Assembly: GCA_963522145.1 (NCBI GenBank)
Contig: CAUQXI010000017.1
Location: forward strand, 1-64,000
Direction of reading: 5' to 3'
DNA: 64,000 nucleotides
Source of the DNA: Mesorhizobium_B sp963522145
Lineage (GTDB): Bacteria > Pseudomonadota > Alphaproteobacteria > Rhizobiales > Rhizobiaceae
Both the position numbers and the translations under genes were made by a program. The notes under the pieces were generated by a model. It saw nothing but the letters and a program-made list of their open reading frames with translations, was not told the origin of the DNA and ran no database searches. Positions 32,750-40,917 of this stretch are shown in pieces; within the stretch, counting starts at the first letter, position 1; every line of letters starts with the position of its first letter.

Positions 32750-33669
32750 CAGGTCAAGCGATCGCCGGGCCTGAGGCGCGCGCCGCGCATGAACTCCGCT
32801 GCCGGCTGAGGGCGTGCGCCCGCTTTCTGCACTTCAAGAAGGCGAATTGCGCCATTGCCGCAGGCGATCGTCATCTGCTCGTCGAGGATTTCACCGGGCG
32901 TCGCCGCGCCGTTCGAGAGCGTCGAGCGCAGCAGCTTCACGCGCGCGGCGCCGACCTCACACCATGCGCCGGGAAAGGGAGACAGGCCGCGAATACGATC
33001 ATGGACTTCGCCTGCGGACAGCGCCCAGTCGATCCGTGTCTCGTTCTTGTCGATCTTGGCGGCGTAGGTGATGCCCTCTTCCGCCTGCGGCGTGAAGGAA
33101 AGCTCGCCTGCTTCGAACCGGCGCAAAGCATCCACGGTCAGGCGCGCGCAGAGTGCTGACAGGCGGTCGTGCAACTCGCCTGCCGTCTCGTCCGCGCCGA
33201 TGGCCAGTCGCTCGGCGAGGCCAACCGGACCGGTGTCCAGTCCGCGCTCCATCCGCATGATCATCATGCCGGTTTCGGTGTCTCCGGCCATCACGGCGCG
33301 CTGGATGGGCGCGGCGCCGCGCCAGCGGGGAAGCAGGGAGGCGTGGCCGTTGAGGCACCCAAGACGCGGCGCGTCGAGAACGGCGGCAGGCAGGATCAGG
33401 CCGTAGGCCACCACCACGGGAACATCGGCTTTGAGCACGCGGAAGGCTTCGTGCTCGGCTTCCCCCTTGAGGGACAGCGGCGTGCGGACCGGAAGGCCGA
33501 GGCGTTCGGCTTCCTGCGCCACAGGCGAGGAAACGAGCTCAAGCCCGCGCCGGCCGGCGGGACGCGGCGGCTGGGAATATACGCAGACGATCTCATGCCC
33601 GGCCTCAGCGATCGCGCGAAGCGTGGGCACGGAAAACTCCGGCGTGCCCATAAAGACCAACCGCAGCAT
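32749..33669 (-). CDS. fmt: Methionyl-tRNA formyltransferase
   Basis: This 306-residue enzyme formylates initiator Met-tRNA. It has the start RLVFMGTPEFSVPTLRAI, the folate and catalytic region CLNGHASLLPRWRGAAPIQ with AGDTETG, and a C-terminal OB-like tRNA-binding domain. It follows def closely (four bases), matching the widespread def-fmt pairing. Confidence 0.97.
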   Translation of the reverse strand: MLRLVFMGTPEFSVPTLRAIAEAGHEIVCVYSQPPRPAGRRGLELVSSPVAQEAERLGLPVRTPLSLKGEAEHEAFRVLKADVPVVVAYGLILPAAVLDAPRLGCLNGHASLLPRWRGAAPIQRAVMAGDTETGMMIMRMERGLDTGPVGLAERLAIGADETAGELHDRLSALCARLTVDALRRFEAGELSFTPQAEEGITYAAKIDKNETRIDWALSAGEVHDRIRGLSPFPGAWCEVGAARVKLLRSTLSNGAATPGEILDEQMTIACGNGAIRLLEVQKAGARPQPAAEFMRGARLRPGDRLT

Positions 33670-33673
33670 AGCG

Positions 33674-34207
33674 CTAGCCGGCGAGGCGCGAGGGTGCGGG
33701 ACGATCCCGGGCGAGCTTCTTGAACCGGCGCACCACCATGTCGCGCTTCAGCTTGGAGATATGGTCGATGAACAGCACCCCGTTCAGATGGTCCATCTCA
33801 TGCTGGAGGCAGGTCGCGAGCAGGCCCTCCGCGGCGACCTCCTGGGCCTTGCCGTTGCCGTCGAGGAATCGGACGCGCAGGCTCGCGGGGCGCTCCACCT
33901 CGGCGTAATAGTCGGGGATGGACAGGCAGCCTTCCTCATAGGTCGAGCGCTCGTCGCCCGTTTCCAGCACTTCCGGGTTGATGAAGACCTGCGGCTCGGG
34001 CTTTTCCCCTTCCTTGGCGAGGTCGATCACAAGCATCCGGATCGGCTCGCCGATCTGCACCGCGGCAAGACCGATGCCTGGCGCGTCATGCATGGTTTCG
34101 ATCATGTCGGAAGCGAGCTTCTGCAAGCCGGCGTCGATCAGCGCCACGGGCGCGGAAACCTGCCGGAGGATCGGATCGGGAAGAAGGACGAGCGGTCGGA
34201 TAGCCAT
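33674..34207 (-). CDS. def: Peptide deformylase
   Basis: This 177-residue metalloenzyme removes the N-formyl group from nascent proteins. All three motifs are present: GIGLAAVQIG, EEGCLSIP (metal Cys) and QHEMDHLNG (metal HExxH). It is the first gene of the def-fmt-truA operon, transcribed away from rmuC. Confidence 0.98.
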   Translation of the reverse strand: MAIRPLVLLPDPILRQVSAPVALIDAGLQKLASDMIETMHDAPGIGLAAVQIGEPIRMLVIDLAKEGEKPEPQVFINPEVLETGDERSTYEEGCLSIPDYYAEVERPASLRVRFLDGNGKAQEVAAEGLLATCLQHEMDHLNGVLFIDHISKLKRDMVVRRFKKLARDRPAPSRLAG

Positions 34208-34315
34208 GGCGTTCAGGTAAGTCCTCGTTTTCAGGCCGTCAACAAAACCGTGGCCTCACGTGGTTGATCCCCGTTTGTTCCGCCCTTCTTAACATGTTCC
34301 GGCCAAGCTCCGCTC

Positions 34316-35512
34316 ATGGACGCCTCATCTTCCCTCCTTGCCGCGCGGCTCGGTGCTTCCACCATCACAGCGGGTGAAATGCTCGGCTGGGCGGCGTTAG
34401 GTTTGATCCTGCTCGTGAGTGCCTGCGTGCTTGCCGCAAGGGGCCGCGCGCAAACGGCTCGGGCGGTGGAGGCGCGCATGGAGGCGTTCGCACGGGCGCA
34501 GGCCGAACTCGGCGGACGCCTTGGCGCGGTGGCCGAGGCACTGGGTGCGCGTCAGGCGGAACTCAACCGGTCGATCGGCCAGCGCCTCGACGTGATGACG
34601 GGCCGGATCGGCCAGACCATGGTGGAGCAGACACGCGCGACTCACCTCAATCTCGCGCGGTTGGGTGAGCGTCTGGCCGCGATCGACACGGCGCAGGCCA
34701 ACATCCAGAACCTCGCGGGCCAAGTGGTGAAACTTCAGGCCGTGCTGTCCGACAAGCAGGCGCGCGGCGCCTTCGGGCAAGGCCGCATGGAAGCGATCGT
34801 GGCCGATGCGCTGCCCGCCGGCAGCTTCGAGTTCCAGGCCTCGCTGTCCAACGGCAGCCGTCCTGACTGCCTGATCCGCATGCCGAACAACCAGCCCGCG
34901 CTTGCGGTGGATGCGAAGTTTCCGCTCGAAGCCTGGAACGCGATCCGCGCGGCAGACACGCCGGAAGCCAAGCGCGCTGCTGCCCAGAGCTTTCGGCGGG
35001 ACATCGAGACGCATATCCGCGACATCGCCGGCAAGTATCTTCTGCCCGGCGAAACGCAGGACACGGCCTTCATGTTCGTGCCGTCCGAAAGCGTGTTTTC
35101 CGAAATCCACGAGAATTTCGAGGCTGTCGTGCAGCGGGCGCACCGCGCGCGGGTGGTGATCGTGTCCCCCTCGCTGCTGATGCTCTCGATCCAGGTTATC
35201 CAGGGCATCCTCAAGGATGCGCGAATGCGCGAGCAGGCGCATCTGATCCAGACCGAGGTGGCGAAGCTCGCCGACGACATCGCCAGGCTCGACGAGCGCG
35301 CCCGTCGGCTCAACACGCATTTCGGCCAAACGGCACGTGATGTGGAAGAGATCCTGTCAGCCACGGCGCGCGTTTCCAAGCGAAGCGCGCGCATCGAGGC
35401 GCTTGAACTTTCGACGCCCGAAGACGTTTCGGCCGCTGAACCGCTGGCGGCGCGGCCGGGCGAGACACGCGCGGCTCAGTTGCGGCTCAGGATCGTGGAA
35501 GACACAGAATAG
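34316..35512 (+). CDS. rmuC: DNA recombination protein RmuC
   Basis: This 398-residue protein has an N-terminal membrane helix (about residues 20-42, GWAALGLILLVSACVLAA), a coiled-coil segment (about 45-130) and the RmuC nuclease-like domain: KQARGAFGQGRMEAIV, DCLIRMPNNQPALAVDAKFP and LLPGETQDTAFMFVPSESVF. RmuC limits DNA inversions and may act as a nuclease; the exact role is not settled. Confidence 0.92.
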   Translation: MDASSSLLAARLGASTITAGEMLGWAALGLILLVSACVLAARGRAQTARAVEARMEAFARAQAELGGRLGAVAEALGARQAELNRSIGQRLDVMTGRIGQTMVEQTRATHLNLARLGERLAAIDTAQANIQNLAGQVVKLQAVLSDKQARGAFGQGRMEAIVADALPAGSFEFQASLSNGSRPDCLIRMPNNQPALAVDAKFPLEAWNAIRAADTPEAKRAAAQSFRRDIETHIRDIAGKYLLPGETQDTAFMFVPSESVFSEIHENFEAVVQRAHRARVVIVSPSLLMLSIQVIQGILKDARMREQAHLIQTEVAKLADDIARLDERARRLNTHFGQTARDVEEILSATARVSKRSARIEALELSTPEDVSAAEPLAARPGETRAAQLRLRIVEDTE

Positions 35513-35586
35513 AACTTGTGCTTCGCGGCTTGCCCCTGTCCCACGATTGCGCTTCAATCACCCACACGCAAAGGAGAACCTAGAAC

Positions 35587-35715
35587 ATGGCCAAAGGCCA
35601 GATGCGCTCCAACAAGGAAACGCGCAAACCCAAGAAGGACAGCAAAAAGGCTGCGGCTGAGAAGACCACCGCAGCGCCCGTGATGGCGCTCAGGGTCAAG
35701 AAGCCTGAGAAATAA
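35587..35715 (+). CDS. Small basic conserved protein (42 residues)
   Basis: This Lys/Ala-rich 42-residue protein begins MAKGQMRSNKETRKPKKD and is intrinsically disordered-looking. Similar small proteins are widespread in Hyphomicrobiales; no function is known. An AAGGAG lies ten bases before the ATG and a strong intrinsic terminator follows directly, which supports a real, separately transcribed gene. Confidence 0.75.
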   Translation: MAKGQMRSNKETRKPKKDSKKAAAEKTTAAPVMALRVKKPEK

Positions 35716-35720
35716 TGGAA

Positions 35721-35753
35721 AGAGCCCGAGCTTGAGTAAAGCGCGGGCTCTTT
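35721..35753 (+). terminator. Intrinsic terminator
   Basis: The arms agagcccg (35721-35728) and cgggctct (35744-35751) form a perfect eight-base stem with two Ts following. It ends the small basic-protein gene and also lies beside the end of the convergent gene at 35778. Confidence 0.75.
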
Positions 35754-35777
35754 ATCCTGTCCGGTCAGACAGCAATG

Positions 35778-36206
35778 TCAGCTTGGCCGCGGCGGTGGAG
35801 GCATACGGCCGCTGCGCTGCTTGCGAGCTGCATAGCGCGCGTCGCGCTTGGCCTTCTTCGCCGCGTCTTCCGCCAACTCGCTGGCAAGCCGCTCAAGCTC
35901 TTCCGCCTCACGGCGCGCTGCCTCCTCGGCTGCAAGCTCCGCAGCGACGCGCCGCTCCTCGGCTTCGCGCGCCTCGCGCTCGGCCTTCTCGATCGCCTCG
36001 CGGGCAAGCCGCTCCTGCTTCAGCCGTTCCTTTTCCGCGTTGCGAATCTCGCGTGCTTCGAGGATCGCCTTGCGCTCGGCCTGGCGCGCCAGCACCGCTG
36101 GATCATCGGCTGCGGGCTTCGCCTTGAACTTTTCCAGCAGCGCCTTCTTCGCATCGATCGCCGCGCCGCGCCGATCGGAAAATGTCTGTTCCTTGTAGAT
36201 CGCCAA
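35778..36206 (-). CDS. DUF6481-like charged helical protein
   Basis: This 142-residue protein is mostly a long Glu/Arg/Ala-rich helix (residues about 45-130), preceded by YKEQTFSDRRGAAIDAKKAL and ending RYAARKQR. It fits the DUF6481 type seen in Hyphomicrobiales, of unknown function; a coiled coil or nucleic-acid association is plausible from composition. The TTG at 36206 (LAIYKEQ) is chosen from the family's conserved beginning and an AAAGG upstream; the frame is open to 36296. Confidence 0.7.
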   Translation of the reverse strand: MAIYKEQTFSDRRGAAIDAKKALLEKFKAKPAADDPAVLARQAERKAILEAREIRNAEKERLKQERLAREAIEKAEREAREAEERRVAAELAAEEAARREAEELERLASELAEDAAKKAKRDARYAARKQRSGRMPPPPRPS

Positions 36207-36412
36207 GTCTGTAACCTTTGGGGGAATGTGTACGCGCCGCTTACATACGAATTCCGCGCTTAAGTTCAAGGACTTCCTTGCCACACTCGGCGCCAAAGCG
36301 GCCTTGATGATCGTTCCGGCTCGAAGATGCAGCGTTCACCGTTCCGACTCCTGGCACCGGTTCTTCCGCCCTCTTAGGTGAGTGCAAACGCCCAATGCGA
36401 GGAGCAGCAGCC

Positions 36413-37477
36413 ATGGAGCTTGGCCTTTATACTTTCGCCGATGTGAGCCTCCGCCCCGGCCCGGACGCGATCGATGCGCATCAGCGCCTGCGCAATCTCG
36501 TCGAGGAGATCGAACTTGCGGACCAAGTGGGGCTCGACGTGTTCGGGCTGGGCGAGCATCACCGGCCGGACTATGCTGCCTCTGCGCCAGTTGTGGCGCT
36601 GGCGGCAGCCGCCGAGCGCACAAAGAACATCCGCTTGAGTTCGGCCGTGACCGTGCTGTCCTCGGACGACCCGGTCCGCGTTTTCCAGCAATTCGCGACG
36701 CTGGACCTTCTTTCAAACGGGCGTGCCGAGATCATGGCCGGGCGTGGCTCATTCATCGAATCGTTTCCGCTGTTCGGCTACGCGCTGGAAGACTACGACG
36801 AGTTGTTCTCCGAGAAGCTCGACCTGCTCCTCAAATTGCGCGACAGCGAGCGCGTGACCTGGGAAGGCACGATGCGCCCGCCGATCCACGATCGCGGCGT
36901 TTACCCACGCCCTCTGCAAAACAAGTTGCCGGTCTGGATCGCAGTAGGCGGCACGCCGCAATCCGTGTCGCGGGCAGGCACGCTCGGCCTGCCGCTCGCG
37001 CTTGCCATCATCGGCGGTGAAACCCGCCGCTTTGCGCCCCTCTTCGACCTTTACCGCCGCGCGGCGCGACAGGCGGGCCACGATCCGGCGACGCTCAAGA
37101 CCAGCATCAACGTGCATGGCTTCGTGGGCGAGACAACCGAACAGGCCGCTGATCTTTTCTATGGCCCGCAGGCCGAGGTGATGGACCGCATCGGCCGCGA
37201 ACGCGGCTGGGGGCCGACGAACCGTGCCCACTTCGATCAGGCACGCGGACCGGCCGGCAATCTCTTTGTGGGCTCTCCGGAACTGGTGGCGGAAAAGATC
37301 GTCGCCAATCACAGGCTGTTCCGAAACGACCGCTTCCTGATCCAGATGGCCATCGGCATCATGCCCCACGCACAGATCATGAAGGCGATCGAGTTGTTCG
37401 GCACCAGGGTGGCGCCCCTGGTACGGAAAGAAACAGCGAGCAGCGTGACGATGCCCGAAGGGATGGCGGCAGGCTAG
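36413..37477 (+). CDS. Luciferase-like flavin-dependent monooxygenase
   Basis: This 354-residue LLM-family protein (TIM-barrel, FMN or F420 dependent) has an N-terminal LGLYTFADVSLRPGPD, the characteristic DVFGLGEHHRPDY, FQQFATLDLLSNGRAEIMAG and the C-terminal NHRLFRNDRFLIQMAIG. The substrate cannot be predicted. ATG 36413 has GAGGAG upstream. Another LLM gene follows 64 bases later, so the pair may act on related substrates. Confidence 0.85.
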   Translation: MELGLYTFADVSLRPGPDAIDAHQRLRNLVEEIELADQVGLDVFGLGEHHRPDYAASAPVVALAAAAERTKNIRLSSAVTVLSSDDPVRVFQQFATLDLLSNGRAEIMAGRGSFIESFPLFGYALEDYDELFSEKLDLLLKLRDSERVTWEGTMRPPIHDRGVYPRPLQNKLPVWIAVGGTPQSVSRAGTLGLPLALAIIGGETRRFAPLFDLYRRAARQAGHDPATLKTSINVHGFVGETTEQAADLFYGPQAEVMDRIGRERGWGPTNRAHFDQARGPAGNLFVGSPELVAEKIVANHRLFRNDRFLIQMAIGIMPHAQIMKAIELFGTRVAPLVRKETASSVTMPEGMAAG

Positions 37478-37541
37478 GCTCGGCACCATATGGAGGCGGA
37501 CCGCCCGCATGCTTTAGCGGGCCCGCTTCCGGAGCTTTCTC

Positions 37542-38537
37542 ATGGTGCCGCTTTCCGTTCTAGACCTCGCGCCCGTGCCGCAGGGCTCTTCTCCCGGAGA
37601 GGCCCTGCGGAACTCGGCCGATCTCGCGCGACATGTGGAAGGCTTGGGCTTCAAGCGCTTCTGGATGGCCGAGCACCACAATATGGAGGGTATCGCCAGC
37701 GCGGCTACTGCGGTTGCCCTGGCTCACGTGGCGGCTGCGACAGACAAGATCCGCATAGGCGCGGGCGGGGTGATGCTGCCCAACCACGCGCCGCTGGTGA
37801 TCGCCGAGCAGTTCGGCACGCTCGCGGCCCTTCATCCCGGCCGCGTGGATCTCGGCCTGGGCCGCGCTCCCGGAACCGATGGCGGAACCGCCTATGCGCT
37901 GCGGCACAATCTCGGCGGCAGCGACGACTTCCCGCAATCGGTGGTCGAGCTCATCAACTATTTCAAGGGCAGCCCCGACGCGCGGGTGCGCGCCTTCCCC
38001 GGACAGGGCGAGGATGTGCCGATCTGGATTTTGGGATCGAGCCTTTACGGCGCGCAGCTTGCCGCGATGCTGGGCCTGCCCTACGCCTTCGCCTCGCATT
38101 TCGCGCCTGCCGAGATGGAAAGCGCCAGCAGGATCTATCGCGAGCGCTTCGAACCCTCTGATCAGCTCGATCGCCCTCATCTGATGCTGGCGCTCAACGT
38201 CTTTGCTGCGCCCACGGATGCGGAGGCTCGGCTGCTGTTTTCCTCGCTCCAGCAGGCTTTCGTGAACCTGCGAACAGGACGCCCGGGCAAGCTGCCGCCG
38301 CCGGTGGAGAATTTCGAGGCGCAGCTTGACCCGCAGGACCGCGCCATGCTGCGTCATTCATTGTCCTGCACCGTGGTTGGCGATCCGGACACGGTGAAAG
38401 CCGGCGTGGAAGAGTTCGCCGCCCGCACCGGTGCGGACGAATTGATGGTGACGGCGCAGATCTTCGATCACGAGGCGAGAAAGCGCTCCTTCACGATCCT
38501 TGCCGAAACACAGGGCAGAACTGCGAAAGCGGCCTGA
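37542..38537 (+). CDS. LLM-class flavin-dependent oxidoreductase (MsnO8-like)
   Basis: This 331-residue protein starts MVPLSVLDLAPVPQG and contains FWMAEHHNMEGIASA, GGVMLPNHAPLVIAEQFGTL, ALHPGRVDLGLGRAPG and PIWILGSSLYGAQLAA, all typical of the widespread MsnO8-type LLM oxidoreductases. It probably uses FMN; its substrate is unknown. The sequence is only distantly related to its upstream neighbour, so this is not a recent duplication. Confidence 0.88.
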   Translation: MVPLSVLDLAPVPQGSSPGEALRNSADLARHVEGLGFKRFWMAEHHNMEGIASAATAVALAHVAAATDKIRIGAGGVMLPNHAPLVIAEQFGTLAALHPGRVDLGLGRAPGTDGGTAYALRHNLGGSDDFPQSVVELINYFKGSPDARVRAFPGQGEDVPIWILGSSLYGAQLAAMLGLPYAFASHFAPAEMESASRIYRERFEPSDQLDRPHLMLALNVFAAPTDAEARLLFSSLQQAFVNLRTGRPGKLPPPVENFEAQLDPQDRAMLRHSLSCTVVGDPDTVKAGVEEFAARTGADELMVTAQIFDHEARKRSFTILAETQGRTAKAA

Positions 38538-38543
38538 CCACCC

Positions 38544-39782
38544 CTATCGCACTGTTTGGACGAGCTGCTTGTCGGGATAGCAGGTGGCGGCTTGCCCTTG
38601 CTTCTCCTGCCACTCGCCGATCGAGCGCCGGGTGCGGAAGCCCGGCAGCCCGTCCGCGCCGCCGACATCATAACCTTGGCTTTCCAGCGCGCGCTGGAGC
38701 CCCGCTACATCGGATCGCGTGAGGCCCTCAACCGGCTGCCATGCGCCCGAAAATCCCTTGTCGCTGCCAATGATGCGGTCGGCGCCGTGACCGATGAAGA
38801 GTGCATAAAGATCGCTCTCATTGTATTCCTTGAGCACGTAGAAATTCGGCGTGACGATGAAGGCCGGGCCTGCGCGACCTGCGGGCATCAGGAGAAAGCC
38901 CTCGCGCTTCAATTCGGCGCTCGGAAACGGCTTGTTGTTGACGCGCGTGACGCCGAGCGCGGCCCAATCCTTGAATGTCTTGCCCCGATCCGGCCCCTCA
39001 AGCGCGCAGGACACGCTCTCGGGCACCGACACCTCAAAGCCCCAGTCGCGCCCCTTCTGCCATCCGAAGGAAGCAAGATAGTTGGCGATGGATGCCAGCG
39101 TGTCCGGCGCGGAGTTCCAGATGTCAGCCCGACCGTCGCCATCGCCATCCGCCGCGTGGGTGAGAAACGAAGTCGGCAGGAATTGCGGCTGGCCGAGCGC
39201 GCCCGCCCAGGACGAGCGCATAGCCGAACGTCCGACCTGGCCCTTCTCCACCATGCGCAGCGCGGCGATGAGTTCCTTGCGGAACATGTCCTCGCGGGTG
39301 GACAGGAATGCCTTGGTGCCGAGAACCTCGAAGGCGTCATAGGGCATCCTGGCCGCGCCGAATCCTGATTCACGGCCCCAGATGGCGAGCGCGATGCCGC
39401 CCGGGACCCCGTATTTCCGCTCGATCGCGCTGAGCGCGGCGGCGTTTGCTTTCGCCTTGGCGCGGCCGCCATTTACGACCGCGTTCACGGTCTTCGCCGA
39501 GAAATAGGCACCCGGCGAGCGGAACTCGGCTTGATGCTGCTTGTCGGGCACCTTGGCCTTCTGTCCCGGCAGAACGAGGTCGGGCAGGTCGAGATTGGGC
39601 GTCACCCCCTTGAAGGCCGCGTCGAAGGTTTCGCGCGAGATGCCGGCCTGCCTGGCTTCCGGCCAGAGGTCGTTTGTCAGCCAGGTGCGGAACTGGGCAT
39701 CGATCGATGCCGCGCTCGCCGGCAGCGCGATGCTCGCGAGAGCCAGAAGAAGCAGGAGGGCGCGGATCAGGTGAGAAGCCAT
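38544..39782 (-). CDS. Lytic murein transglycosylase (MltB-like)
   Basis: This 412-residue protein has a signal peptide (IRALLLLLALASIALPASA), an SLT-type domain with catalytic Glu in AIWGRESGFGA and the following AMRSSWAGALGQPQFLPTSF, and a C-terminal peptidoglycan-binding domain (LQRALESQGYDVGGADG). It cleaves glycan strands to 1,6-anhydro ends in the periplasm. No lipobox was seen, so it appears soluble. Confidence 0.92.
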   Translation of the reverse strand: MASHLIRALLLLLALASIALPASAASIDAQFRTWLTNDLWPEARQAGISRETFDAAFKGVTPNLDLPDLVLPGQKAKVPDKQHQAEFRSPGAYFSAKTVNAVVNGGRAKAKANAAALSAIERKYGVPGGIALAIWGRESGFGAARMPYDAFEVLGTKAFLSTREDMFRKELIAALRMVEKGQVGRSAMRSSWAGALGQPQFLPTSFLTHAADGDGDGRADIWNSAPDTLASIANYLASFGWQKGRDWGFEVSVPESVSCALEGPDRGKTFKDWAALGVTRVNNKPFPSAELKREGFLLMPAGRAGPAFIVTPNFYVLKEYNESDLYALFIGHGADRIIGSDKGFSGAWQPVEGLTRSDVAGLQRALESQGYDVGGADGLPGFRTRRSIGEWQEKQGQAATCYPDKQLVQTVR

Positions 39783-39837
39783 GAGGCCAGCCTAATCGGC
39801 TGGGCTTGCGCCAAAAATGCGTCGAGCGGTGATGAAG

Positions 39838-40443
39838 TCAGAACACGGTGCGGGCGCGAAGGGCGGCCGACAATGTGCCCTCGTCCAGATAGTCCAGCTC
39901 GCCGCCGACCGGCACGCCATGGGCCAGACGCGTGACGCGCACGTCGAGGCCGCCAAGCTGGTCGGTGAGATAGTGGGCGGTGGTCTGCCCCTCCACCGTG
40001 GCGTTCACGGCCAGCACCACTTCCTTGATCTCCCCTTCCGCCACTCGGCTCACGAGCTGGCGGATCGAAAGCTGGTCGGGGCCTACGCCGTCGAGCGGGT
40101 TCAGCGTTCCGCCGAGCACGTGATAACCGGCATTCAGCGCCGCTGCACGCTCCAGCGCCCAGAGATCGGCGACATCCTCCACCACGATCACGGTGGACTG
40201 ATCGCGCCGAGGGTCGGCGCAGACGGTACAAGGGTCAGTCGTATCCACATTGCCGCAGCGCGAGCAGACCCGCACATTCTCGGCCGCATCCGCCATGGCG
40301 ACGGAAAGCGGCGCGAGAAGCTGGTCCTTCTTCTTGATGAGATGCAGCGCCGCCCGCCGCGCCGAGCGCGGCCCCAGCCCGGGAACCTTGGCGAGAAGCT
40401 GGATCAGCTTCTCGATCTCAGGGCCCGCAATGCGCTTGGACAT
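39838..40443 (-). CDS. recR: Recombination protein RecR
   Basis: This 201-residue protein has an N-terminal helix-hairpin-helix (KVPGLGPRSARRAALHLI), a four-Cys zinc finger (CSRCGNVDTTDPCTVCADP) and a TOPRIM domain (VIVVEDVADLWALERA and LAVNATVEGQTTAHYL). It works with RecF/RecO in gap repair. It closes a dnaX-ybaB-recR gene set, with a 136-base gap before ybaB. Confidence 0.97.
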   Translation of the reverse strand: MSKRIAGPEIEKLIQLLAKVPGLGPRSARRAALHLIKKKDQLLAPLSVAMADAAENVRVCSRCGNVDTTDPCTVCADPRRDQSTVIVVEDVADLWALERAAALNAGYHVLGGTLNPLDGVGPDQLSIRQLVSRVAEGEIKEVVLAVNATVEGQTTAHYLTDQLGGLDVRVTRLAHGVPVGGELDYLDEGTLSAALRARTVF

Positions 40444-40579
40444 GAAGAAGAACCGATCGGGAAAGGCGGTTGCGTAAGGGGCAAAAGCCGCGCGCGCTGC
40501 CCTTCATATGGGATTTCAGAGCAGCGAAGGCAATCTCCGCATCGCTGCGGGAGCCTTGTCGCTTGGCGCTTCTACACGC

Positions 40580-40903
40580 CTAGAAAGGCAGCTTCATGCC
40601 TGGAGGAATGGGCAGGCCCGCTGTCAGCGCCTCGGTCTTCGCCTGCATGGCCTGCTCCACCTTGGCGCGTGCGTCGTTGAAGGCGGCGAGCACGAGGTCT
40701 TCCAGGATCTCGGCCTCGTCCGGCTTCACCAGAGAAGGGTCGATGCGGAGCGACCGCATCTCGAACTTGCCCGACAGCGTGACCGATACAAGCCCGCCGC
40801 CGGACTGTCCGGTGGCTTCGAGGTTGGCGATTTCCTCCTGCATGGTCTGGAACTTGGCCTGCATCTCCTTGGCCTTGCCCATCAGGCCCAGCAAATCCTT
40901 CAT
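40580..40903 (-). CDS. YbaB/EbfC family nucleoid-associated protein
   Basis: This 107-residue protein has the family shape: an N-terminal helix (LMGKAKEMQAKFQTMQEEIA), a central sheet (GGGLVSVTLSGKFEMRSLRI) and a C-terminal helix ending MPxGMKLPF-like (GLPIPPGMKLPF). It binds DNA as a dimer. It lies 14 bases downstream of dnaX, the standard arrangement. Confidence 0.95.
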   Translation of the reverse strand: MKDLLGLMGKAKEMQAKFQTMQEEIANLEATGQSGGGLVSVTLSGKFEMRSLRIDPSLVKPDEAEILEDLVLAAFNDARAKVEQAMQAKTEALTAGLPIPPGMKLPF

Positions 40904-40917
40904 CGCACTCTCCTTGT

